A stretch of DNA of 64,000 bases, taken from assembly GCA_036365145.1 (NCBI GenBank), contig JAEOAD010000005.1, forward strand, positions 5,189,001-5,253,000. Reading direction: 5' to 3'. Source of the stretch: Orientallactaga sibirica (taxonomy: Eukaryota; Chordata; Mammalia; Rodentia; Dipodidae). The translations under genes were made by a program, and so were the position numbers. Numbering within the stretch: the first letter of the stretch is position 1; every line of letters starts with the position of its first letter. Of this stretch, positions 37,601 through 49,646 are shown in pieces. Under the pieces are notes generated by a model that saw nothing but the letters and a program-made list of their open reading frames with translations, had not been told where the DNA came from and made no database searches.

Positions 37601-40600
37601 ATCAAGCTATACTTACAATAGTCCATTTCATTCAGCATTCCTCTCAAAAATCAGCTCCATGGAGAAGTGCCCAACAGCACACCCTCCAAGGCTCAGGGGG
37701 ATATCTTAAGCCAAGATTTCAAATGCAACTGCCCAGACAGAAATTCCTTGATATCCATGAAAATCATAGTAGAAGTCCAAGGATGACATCATAAAAAAAA
37801 CAGTCAGGTGAGTTCTAAAGGGGAAGGGGCAATGTTTTGTTGTCAATAAATATTAAAAAAAAAAAAAAAAAAAAAGCCCAAACCACACTCAGACCAACAT
37901 TACTCAGACCAACATTACTGCTGCAGTCAGGTTTGCATTACTGGCAGAAATCACCAGACCAAGAACAGCTTTTTGAAAAAAAGTTGGCTTATAGACTCGA
38001 AGGGAAGCTCCATGATAGCAGGGAAAACAAAGACATGAGCAGAAGGTGGACATCACCCCCTGGCCAACATAAGATGGACAATAGCAACAGCACTGGCATG
38101 GGGAAACTGGCTATAATACCCATAAGCCTGCCCCCAACAATACACTGCCTCCAGGAGGTGTTAATTCCCAATTGCCATCAGCTGGGGAGACTAGTATTCA
38201 GAATACCTAATTTTATGGGGGACATGTGGATCAAACCACCACATGTATGATTACATCAGTAGGGTAAATTTCCACCATCAAAATTGTTAGGTAAAACCAG
38301 TTAGGCATTTATCTTCCTGCTTTAGAAGCCAACTGGTACCAGATCCATCATTCCCATTTCTTCTTCCACCCCCTAAAGAGCCATTAATGAAACTGGTTGG
38401 TTGAACCCAATGGGAATTGCATGTAAGACATTTGAAGCTTGCATATTACCCTCCATGGCCTCCAAGGAAGGACCTTTCCCAGAGCAGTCACGCTGTTCTG
38501 GAAAGACACACGGAGGTTGCTAGAGACTGGTACAGAACTGAAGACCTGGAATCATGGTAATATGGATGGAGTCACAACACACTTTTGCCATTTAAGATGC
38601 TGGTCAATGGTCCATGTGAAGATGTTTCACGTAAATCAAGAGGGTCGCCAAGCTTCTCTAGATGTTTTTTCTTTTGTGAGGTAGGGTCTTGCTCCAGCCC
38701 AGGCTGAACCTGAATTTCACTATGTAGTCTCACGATGGCCTCAAACTCACGGCGATCCTCCTACCTCTGCCTCCCGAGTGCTGGGATTAAAGGCGTGTGA
38801 CCAGTATGCTCCGCCTCTAGATGTTCTTTATAAGCTGTTTATGCCCATCACTAAAATCACTCTTATCTAGTAAGTGAAGAGGTTTTTTCCAGGAAATGCT
38901 GTGAGGCAGCACCAGGCTTTCTAGACGCTATTGTGCAGTGTCGCCCCATTTTAAGCACCTGTGGCCCCTTGGTAGGAATGGGGTGAGCTTCCAGATGGGA
39001 AATGACCTTTTCCAAGTCTTACTGGTTTATTCTTCTTTTCACTTCTGAGCAATAAATCTTTGCTTACTCAATTGAAATAGGTTTTTTTACTAATATTTTT
39101 ACTTATTTTCAAGGAGAGAATATGGGTGTGTAATGGCCTCTTAAAGCTGCAAACTCCAGACACATGCACCATTTTGTGCATCTGGTTTTACATGGGTACT
39201 GGGGAATTAAACCCAGGCCAACAGGCTTTTCAAGAAGAGCACTAACCACTGAGAAATCTCTCTAGTCTTGGGAAGTTATTTCTCTTTCTTTTTGTTTTTG
39301 TTTTTCCAGGTAGGGTATCACTGTAGCCCAGGCTGACGTGGTATTCACTATGTAGTCTCAGGGTGGCTTCAAACTCACAGCAAGTTCATTCCTCCTACCT
39401 CTGCCTCCTGAGTGCTGGGGCTAAAGGCATATGCCACTTGTCATAGTGACCAAATCTTAGGAGGTTGTTCTTCACTGATCAAAATATAAAGGGAGAAAGA
39501 AGAAAAATAAATGAAATCGTGTCAAAAACTAGAACAACAAAACCAAAGGAAAACAGAAGGAATGAATTCACAGAGATGAGAGCAGAAGTTCATGATTTCG
39601 AATGCTTGGAAAATGTGCTCAGGGCCTGGAGAGATGGCTTAGCTAGCGATTAAGCGCTTGCCTGTGAAGCCTAAGGACCCCAGTTTGAGGCTCGATTCCC
39701 CATGTAAGCCAGATGCATAAGGTGGCGCATGCATCTGGAGTTCGTTTGCAGTGGCTGGAGGCCCTGGTGCACCCATTCTCCATCTATCTACCTCTTTCTC
39801 TCTGTCTGTGGCTCTCAAATAGATAAACAAAAATTTTAAAAACAAAGAAAATGTGCTCAAATAAATGTAGACATTCGATAGCCTCAAAAATAGAAACACA
39901 AATTTACGGAAGTTAGAAGAAAGGCATGACTGAGAAAATTCCAACTGTGGGGGGAGGAATATAGCTGTCAAAGCTCTGCCCACAAAATGCAGCCAAGCCA
40001 ATGGATCTCACAAAGGGTCTCTAAAATCTACTACGTCTTGGCTTTGCAGCTCTGAAGCAGTTTTGTGCTGGTGGTGGCTTGTCACAAGCATACATTTGTG
40101 TAATAGGACAATAGGCAGTGCAGAGACAGTGAGCCTCATAAATGTGACAAGAACGTACCACCTGACTGTGTCTCCCTCAGGGTGTCAGCACTCTCAGGCA
40201 GCCAGAACAGGGCTGTGACGCCATTGTTTAACGTGGGTAAAGTCCATGACTCCCCGTGTCCCTCTGCATGATGGGATGTCTGCACTCTTTACTCTCCTCC
40301 TTTTTCTCCATATTCAAGTGAACAGATCCAGCCTAATGAGCTCTAGCTGTCCAGACAGGGCACAGGGCAGAAAGCCTCCCTAGCCCCAAACCTGGCCCTC
40401 CTGTCATCACCCACCCAGTCCCCAAACAAGATGCAAGCCCTGATACTTACAGAAGAAAACATACTTCCAGTAAAGGTCAATTGCTACTTATAAATAAGAG
40501 CCCAGTTTTTGGATCAAGCACTGTTTTTCAACTAAGTTAGTGCTGTGCTTTTCATAAATAGAGGCACAGTTGGTGGCTTTTTTACAGCACCTTGGGCTTC

Positions 40601-43600
40601 CTTCAATAGCATCGTGTGAGCAAGCTGTGTGTCCTAAAAGCTCTTTTTAATGATGAAGACAAATGCAGCCTGTTACAGCTAATGGGTCATGTATTAGTGG
40701 CTTTAATTTACTATCCACCAAGTGTGTGGAACGTACTAGATGTTCTTGCATTTTTCATGTGCTGCTTCTCCAATGATAAGGTCATCATATTTTCCAGTTA
40801 ATTCATATCCACCTGGATGCTTTGAATATTTTAATAGAACTACAATCTCTAAGACCTTTGTGACTCAGGTGACAAAACAGAATGACTATACCAGTTAGAA
40901 GGTCATCACTTGCTAAACAGCCTCCCAGAAATCCAGGGAGAGGCGTTACCAGTATTCAACTCCCCGATCTTGTGGAGACCTGCAGTTGAGCGTGAGGTTC
41001 TCCAGTGGGTGCGTGGATGGAAGCACTCAGCAGCACAGCTGACATTCAGAGAGGGGCTGTGTTTCATGGCTTTCTGTTGTGTTACAAAATGCCTGTGAAA
41101 ATCAGATGTTTAAAAAGAGTAAGTTAGTTCAGTTCACAGTTTAGGAGGTTCAGTCTATGGACTTACTGCTTAGGGGCCTGAAGCAAGAAAGCATGTCATG
41201 GCAGACAGGTGTGTCACAAGAAGGCTCTTCACCTCACCCCAGGGACAAAGAAGGCACATATCCCGCAGCCTCCTTTGAGAGTATGCCCCTCCGACCTACT
41301 CCACCCCCTGGTACCACTATGAGCAGAGACCAAGCCTTTATTACGGGCCTTTGGGTCAGGTTGTTGCTATTGCTGCAACACAGACAGTGTGTACAGGGCC
41401 CAGACGCGCCCTCCACACGTCCACGCTGCTATTGGCAGGAGCATAACCAAAAAAAAAAATGCAAAACTTGAGATTGTTCACGCTCTAGAATCTAGTACCG
41501 GGGGCACTAGGAAGAGTGTTCGGTCATTTCTGATTATTTCGTAACAGAGAATAAAGTACATTTATGTATAAACCTTTTCATTCTAACTTGTCTTCTTACT
41601 AGCCCCTCTGACTCAGTTCCTTTTTTTTTGAAGCAGTGAGCTTGATTTGCTCTGCACCTGCACAAACACTCCCATTTCATCATTTTACAATTGCATCCTC
41701 TGTTCCCTGACTTAGGTTTCTTACCCCTTAACTTGCCGTCATGGGCCGTGGGCAGTAAGCATTGATGATTTTCTCAATGTCTTCCAGGCCCTGGAGGACC
41801 GTCCCAGCTCACTCCTTGTTGACCAGGGAGACAGCAGCAGCCCCTCCTTCAACCCTTCCGACAACTCCCTGCTGTCCTCGTCCTCGCCCCTGGACGAGAT
41901 GGAGGAGAGGAGGTCCAGCTCTCTGAAGAGGAGGCAGTAAGTCTCAGAAGTAGTGAAAAGGAGAGCTAGGGTCTCCCGTTGAGTAATGATGTGTGTGTGC
42001 GTGTGTGTGTGCGCGCGCAGAGCTTCATCAGAACGCGGTCAGTCATAGTTGTTCTTGTCTGTTGGACTTTAAAATGAGAACAGTACAAGACAAGAGTGTC
42101 TTCTGTCATTTGTGGTAAGAAATTCTTACTTCCTCTGCATATGTAGCTGGGAAAGAAAAAGAAAGCAACATGACATTAGACATTAGAACTTGAATATTTT
42201 TTAAATTTAACTTAACAGTCATTTTTCTCAAATTCAACAAACCAGAATATGGTATTACAAGTCCTGAAAATTATTACAGAAACCCTAAACGGACCTGTGG
42301 CAAGGAGGAGAAACTGTCAGCTGTATGAGAGTGGAAACGAGGTTTCTTTCATTCAGTAATATATGTCAGTGGCTGGAATGGCATTGGTACATGGAGGGTG
42401 CCTAGCTGACATTGGTTGAATGAATGAATGAATGAATGAATGAATGAATGAATGAACTAACAAACTTGCTCAGCCCAGTTACACTGATCAAGTGATTGTC
42501 CTCTGGAACCTGAGTGCCCTTAGTCACTGAACCTTATAAAGAGAAACACTTTTTAAACTCTGAGGTAGAAATTTTCCCATGTGTCTGTCCAGCGAAGCTC
42601 ATAGTGACCCCATCATTAGGAAGCGGCCGCGCGCCCTTGGGTTGTGCCTTCATAATAAAGGTGTGTCAGAGCTGCTTCACTCTCTTCCTCTTGCCCTGTA
42701 GGACCGCGGTAGAGTGACTCTGACACATCCAGGCCCGTTGTCTGAGTGTCTTTGTCTTTGGCCTCCAGAGCGCTCCTGGTCACTCACACAGTGTATAAGT
42801 GATCAGGGCACTCAGACCCAGTCGTGTGAATTTTATATACAACTAGCCAGCACTAAAAGATGCCTACTCTGGCAAAAGCGGATTTGTTCAGAATTCATTC
42901 AGAACACAAAGAGTCGGTTTTTCTCTCTTCCTAGCTATGTGTTGCAAGAATTGGTGGAGACAGAGCGTGACTATGTACGTGACCTTGGCTATGTGGTTGA
43001 GGTATGTATCTTCAGAAATTTCATAACCTTGAGTCAGCCCCGACAATTGCCCAGAGAGGAACTGTTTTAGACCAAATAACAGTGATACCCTCTTAGAGCT
43101 TTAAATTTTTCAATCAGGTATCTTAGCAACCTATTCTCAATTGCACAGAATTATTTTTTGCAGAGTACATTTTGTTATGATTATTACACTTAAGTATTTT
43201 AAATTATTATGGCCAACAGTTTTGTAATTTTATATGGAAATCTTGCCAAGAGTAGCTATTGCCACAGAACTGATATTATTATTGGTTGAAAAGCCAGTGT
43301 GGCCCAGCTGTGGATTCAGTCCCATGCTTGCTGCACATGCTGTCAGCATTAGTCTGTGGCTTTCCAGGTCCCTCCTTCATAGATTTGCACAGAGTAAATA
43401 TGTCACCATTTCAATCTCCAGAATTGGCTCAGCCCTGTGAAGCCACAGTGACATCACTGCTCTTTGGATTATTAAGGGCTGATCATGTTCATAAATTTGA
43501 TTCATCAAAAGCCTTTGGGGGAGTCTAGGAAGATGGCTGAGCCGTTAACGATGCTTCCTTGCAAGCCTGCTGGCCCAAGTCTGATTCCCCAGCACCCGCA

Positions 43601-46600
43601 TAAAACCAGACACAAAGTGTTGTGTGCGTGTGTCTACAATCCCGACACAGCCACAGTAGCAGGAGGAAGAGCCAGGAGAATGCGGAAGTCACAGACCATC
43701 CAGACTGGCCATGTGCAACAGCAAAACAACAAGGTCTCCAGCCAGCGGAAGGAGAGGACAGACCCCCGAGCTTGGCAGACCCCACACAGGCACCGTGGCA
43801 GACACTTCACCCTTACGTGCACACTACATATACACTCTCACTCACACACAGTTTTTCAAGGTTTTGTTGTTTGCTTCTTGCATTCTGTAACCCAGGAGGA
43901 CCTCAAACTTGCAGCAGTCCTCTTGCCTCAGCCTCTCAAGTGCTCTGACCATAGGAATAAGCCACCACACCTCTCAAATTGTCTTTAGACAGGGTCTTTC
44001 TGTTTAGCTCAGGCTGGTAATAATCTTAAAAAATGATATCTGTTCATAAGCTGAAAATAGAGGAAATATTTCTTAACTATTTAATATTTATTAGTTGATA
44101 AGATTGTTTTATTTAGATTTCTTTAAACTACTTCAGCTCCTTAGAATTTTAATCTACGAACGTTAAACATTTATCAATAAGGGAAGATGATGACAGGGAA
44201 TCTGACAGTGTGTTTGAAGAGCTGGTTAAGAACATTCTTCCTCCCGGGTTTTTTGTTTGGCTTTATATTAAGACTGGGTTACTGGACAGCTTGTGTGACT
44301 GTTCTGTCCTTTTTGTGACTGGATTCAAGCCTGCCATACATAAGCTTCTCTGAACTTCCTGTCACAGGGCTACATGGCACTGATGAAGGAAGATGGCGTT
44401 CCTGACGACATGAAGGGAAAAGACAAGATTGTGTTTGGCAACATCCATCAGATTTATGACTGGCACAGAGAGTACGTAAGACACATGCTATGCTGATGCT
44501 AGCCAGAGCTTCCCCCCCCCCCTTTTTGGATCACATCAGGCCAGTCGTAATGGAAATTTATGGATTTATTTCGTAGCCTCACGGAGTGAGCTTGAGCAAA
44601 GGACATTCTGATATTGTGTGGAAGCATTTCATGACACGAGAAGGAATGATGCTTTCCGTGCTGGTCCATGCTGGGTGCGCAGGGTCATGGCCCAGTGCCT
44701 GTTCGTGTACGTCAGCTTTTTGTCACAGAGACCAGACTACTTGACAAACAGCTTTGAGGAGGAAGGACTGACTTTGGCATGCAGCTTCAGAGGGCTCTGT
44801 GAATACCCAGCACCATGAGCGGGGCAGGATTTCGAGGTAGCAGGATGGTGTGGCTGAGGAAATTTGGGCAGGAAGCAGAGAACGAGAGAGGTAGAAGAAC
44901 CCGCTCCAGTGACTAAAGACCCACCTCCTAAACCAGTGCCACCAGCTGGGGACTAAGCATTCAAACCCCGTTTCATAATGACCCACACCACTGAGCCCCA
45001 GAGCGGTCTCATAATGGAGACATTCGGCCCAACTTGAAGAGACCATAAAGTTGTAAGAGTTCAAAACTAGCTGTAAAGTCCTGATCCAAAGTCTCTTCTC
45101 TGACTCAAGGTACACATTTACTCGTGAGTCCCTGGGAAGTTTGAAAGAATTACACACTGCCAGCACGTGGCCACCCACAGAAAGCTAGCCAAGGGGATTA
45201 GATGAAAGTGGTGAAGGCCAGCGGGGCAGACGTCCGGCCCCGCACGCTCACACCCTCACCACACAGCAGTGTGATGGGAGTGGTGGGCTCGGCCTTCATG
45301 GCCTCTCTCTTGGGTGGGCACCACTCGTTGACGCCAGCTTTTCTTAGCTGACATTCCAGGTTTCTGGTATCTCCAAAATACATGGGTCACCCTTGCAGCT
45401 TTAACACAGGCATTGGCCTCTGAGGGACTCTTTGCCGGGAATGTAACCCTGCCCACATTGCTGGCCCTCCATTGGAATCTCAGAGAAGTCTGCGTGCCTG
45501 CCAAACCAACATTACATGCACAATGCCAGTCTCTGCTGCCAGCTTGGGCAGTGTCCTGGGCCTCTTGGACCATGGCAGCATGGTTCCTGAGTGCCTGAAT
45601 AGCTGAGCTTGGAAAAAAAGAGTGCCCTAGGCTGGCTCGGGTGAGCAGGCCACCTCGGTGGCTTAGTTGATTTGTTTGTTCTTGTTTTTAATAGTAACAG
45701 TATTTATTGAGAACTACTACGTGCTAGTTACTGCCCTAAGCACTTTCTGACTATATGAGATAAATATTTTCTCATACATAATTACTATAACATCCCATTT
45801 TATAGGTGAGGAACTAGCACAGGTTTTAAGAAACTTTCCCAAAGTTGTAAGGAAGGAAGGGAAAAAAAATATTTTTTCTCATCACTTTACTCTTGTTAGC
45901 AACTTAAAATTAAACTTAGTTAAATTTTATCCATTGGCATCAATGTATAAGCAAAACTGGCACTCGTGCTCACATTCATAATTAGAGATCAGACTTTGTA
46001 GAACAGCATCATAGCAATGTCGGCCTTGTGCACAGCAGTGCCGGCAGGTCACCTCCGCTTCTCGCCCTCTTTCCAAAGGCATTGACCTGTTCATGCCCTT
46101 GAACCTGCTAGATGGGCTGTGCCCACCTGGGATGCCCTCCAGGCATCTTCCTGGGGCCTAGGACCATGCCAGACGTCTTTCTGGGGCTCTGGTCTCTTTA
46201 AGGGTAACACCCTCTTTGTCTGCTCTTGCTCTGGCCAAAGGACACATTTTTAAATTATTTTCTGCTCTGCTTTTGCACCCAATACTTACAGCAAGCCTGA
46301 CTAAATACACCAAGAAATGGCCACGCTACGCTGTCTTGAAATTTTCTCCACTAAGTTTATTAATTTGTTACTTTTAAAGTGAGCCTTGGGAGGGCCTGAG
46401 GGATGGCTTAGCGGTTAAGGCGCCTGCCTGCGAAGCCTAAGAACGCTTGTTCAAATCTCCAGGTCCCGGGTTTAGCCAGACATAGAAGCGACCCAAGCAC
46501 CCAATGTCACACATGCGCACAAGGGGGCGCATGCATCTGGAGTTAGTTCACAGCACCCGAAAAGGCCCTGAGGCACCCATTATCTCTCTGCCTCTTCCTT

Positions 46601-49600
46601 TCTCTATCTCTGTGTTTCTCAAATTTAAAAAAAAAAAATTTTATTTAAAGTCAGCCTTGGACTGAATGTAGCTCAGTGGTAGAGCTCTTGTCTCACATAT
46701 CCAAGGCCATGGGTTCAATCCCCAAGACCACAAAAAAAAAAAAAAAAAAATGAAGTATACATTCATCACTCAAGCATTTATGGACACCACCTCTTGGCCA
46801 ACATCAGGTGGACAACAGGAACCGGAGAGTGTGCCAGACACTGGCAAGGGGGAGCTGGCTATAATACCCATAAGCCCACCCCCAACAATACACTGCTTCC
46901 AGGACGCATTAATTTCCAAATCTCCATCAGCTGGGAACCTAGCATTCAGAACACCTGAATTTACGGGGGAATACCTTAATCAAACCACCACATTCTGCCC
47001 CTGACCCCCATAAACTGATATCCATCCATGATATAAAATAAAATGTATTCAGTATGACTTTAGGAGTCCTCATAGTTTTTATCAATCTTAATGATGTTCA
47101 AACATCCTCATAGTCTAAGGTCTTTTAACTGAGCCATAATGCCAAAAAAAAAAAAAAAAAATCCCCCCAAAACTCATAATGGCACAGAATAAACATTCAC
47201 ACTGCAAAAGATGGCATTGGGCATAGCAAAGAAATACTCAACCAACACAAAATTTGAAACAACCAGGGCAAACATCAAACTCTGTAGCTCTAAATCCAAC
47301 AACTCTAGTCAATGACAAATCTCCAACATCCATAATTCTAACCATCAACAGGTCTCTGGAGTTCCAATTCCGCCCCTCCAGCTAAGCTCCTCACAGTCCT
47401 GGAAAACTTCATCCAGAGCCGGCAGCTCTCCTTGGCAGCCATCTCCTGGTCCTGGCATCTCCACTGGGTCTCCACTGCAACCCATGGTCCATCCTCATGG
47501 CCCCATGGGGTCTCCATGCAGGCATCCAGCAAACCTGCTTCACACTGCCCATGGCCATTTCCAAAACACAAGACAGTGTTACCAACTCAATGACCCTCTC
47601 CTTCCTGCATTTCTTATACTCCATAATACCAGGTAGAGAGCTAATTTGTTAATCCAGGAGGGAATAAAGCAGACTTTGAAGAACAGGTCACTCCTTGAGC
47701 ACTCAGGCCCCTTCAAAAAAGTCTACATTCCTCCTGTTGCCCCAGTGCAGGTCAGCTGGCCCATCTCAAACAATTTGCAGGTGAGCGGGCAGCAGTTTGG
47801 GCCCAAAGATTTCATTTTTTCTGTGCCATATCCCTCTGCTCACATCATGCCATTTCTGCACACTGCAGCCCTTCTCAGGACAGGGGCATAACAACAAGCC
47901 TCTCAAACTGCCTCTAGCCCAGTCCAAGTAAAGCTCTTTCTCACCCTCATAAGCCAAACCTCACAGTTCATAGTTCTAACTGCATTCAGGTCTTTCAACT
48001 CTGAGCAAAATAGTCCATCAAGCTGTACTTACAGCACTGCAAGGCATCTCTTAGGCCAAGCTTTCAAATCCTTCCACATTCCTCTTGAAAATCAGCTCCA
48101 AAAGGCCAAAACCACACAGTCTGGTGTCTAGCAGCAATCCCACTCCTCCGTACCAGGTTCACATTTCTGGCAGAAATCACCTGACCAAGAGCAGCTTGTG
48201 GGGAAAAAAAAAAAAAAAAAGGTTTATTTTGGCTTATAGACTTAAGGGGAAGCTCCATGATGGCAGGGGAAATGATGGCATGAGCAGAGGGTGGACAATA
48301 ACAACAGGAGAGTGTGCCAAATGCTGGCAAAGGGGAGCTGGCTATAACACCCATACACCCGCCCCCCAACAATACACTGCATCCAGGAGGCATTCATTCC
48401 CAAATCTCCAACAGGTGGGTACCTAGCATTCAGAGTACCTAAGTTTATGGGGAACACTGAATCAAACCAGCACACGTGTGAATGGTCACCCTATTCCTGT
48501 TCTCAAGAGAGTCCTTAATCCAACTCAGTCCTAGGAGCGCAGTCTCTACAGTCCACATTTCTGTTGGCGTTCTGATCTGATATCCCACCAAAATTGTGCC
48601 TGAGGCTCTGCTTACAAGACTCTGGGGCTTCTGTGGCCGTGTCTCCAAACATGCCCAAATCCTTCCCACAAACAGCCACAAGGCTACAGTCTACATGGTC
48701 AGATTTAGGCTCAGGAACAGCTCCACATCTACACATTTTGTTTGAGTTAGCTTTTTCTCGCCATGTCCAGAACACCTGACAAAATAACTTGCGGAACGAA
48801 AGCTTTGTCTGGGCTCCTGGTTTCAGGCTGAGTGACGATAGCATGAGGAAGACGCCACTCAGTGTCGCCACGCGGATCCCTGAGCAGTTCCCTCCAGGGC
48901 CCTCACCCATGTGGCAGGAAGGAATTTCAGGGGGAGTCAGTGTGAAGCAAAGCTGGGGTTTACTGAGGAGAGGAAAGTGCACATCTGAGAGGTGGTGATT
49001 GTAGGCTTCTTAAGAGGGAAAGTTAGACCCCACATGTAAGACTGTACTGTCTGTGCTACAGACATCCTGCAGAGACTTACAGGGCTGGAGAAGTGGCTCA
49101 GCCTTTAAGGTGTTTGCTTTTGGAGCCTGACAACCCAGGTTTGGTTCTCCAGGACCCACTTAAAGCCAGATACACAGGGTGGCACACGCATCTGGAGTTC
49201 ATTTGCAGTGGCTAGAGGCCCTGGAGTGCCCATTCACTCACTCACTCTCTCTCTCTCTCTACTTGCTAATAAATAAATAAATAACATTTTTTAAAAAAAT
49301 AATATTTCAAGCCGGGCGTGGTGGCACATGCCTTTAATCCCAGCACTCAGGAGGCAGAGGTAGGAGGATCACCGTGAGTTGGAGGCCATCCTCTGACTGC
49401 ATAGTTAATTCCAGGTCAGCCTGGGCCAGAGTGAGACCCTACCTTGAAAAGCCAAAATAATAATAATAATATTTCATTAGCATATGAGTTTAAATCAGCA
49501 AATATTAATGAACAATGAAGAAAAAATACTTTTTGAGAGAATGAGTGTGTGAGAGAGTCAGGCTTAAGTGCCTTAATGTGTGTATGTGAGAGAGAGAATG

Positions 49601-49608
49601 TGTGTGTG

Positions 49609-49646
<38 letters not shown>

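Larger units (their letters stand above)
35156..41787 (+). other. TRIO intron C-D
   Basis: 6.6 kb. 35156-36270 and 40020-41090 look free of repeats. 36275-38243 is a MaLR element. SINEs lie at 38.67, 39.08, 39.29 and 39.62 kb. 40480-40800 is AT-rich and non-repetitive. 41090-41400 resembles the unclassified rodent repeat also seen at 6.3 and 44.6 kb. Confidence 0.75.
43002..44367 (+). other. TRIO intron E-F
   Basis: 1.4 kb. Contains a B2-like SINE (43507-43850), a degenerate B1-like fragment (about 43855-44015) and AT-rich sequence on each side. No other structure seen. Confidence 0.75.

Noticed and set aside
36357..37709. Reading frames inside the MaLR internal region as retroviral genes
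   Set aside because: Frames are short, on the strand opposite to the element, and without gag/pol-like motifs; MaLR internal regions are non-coding.
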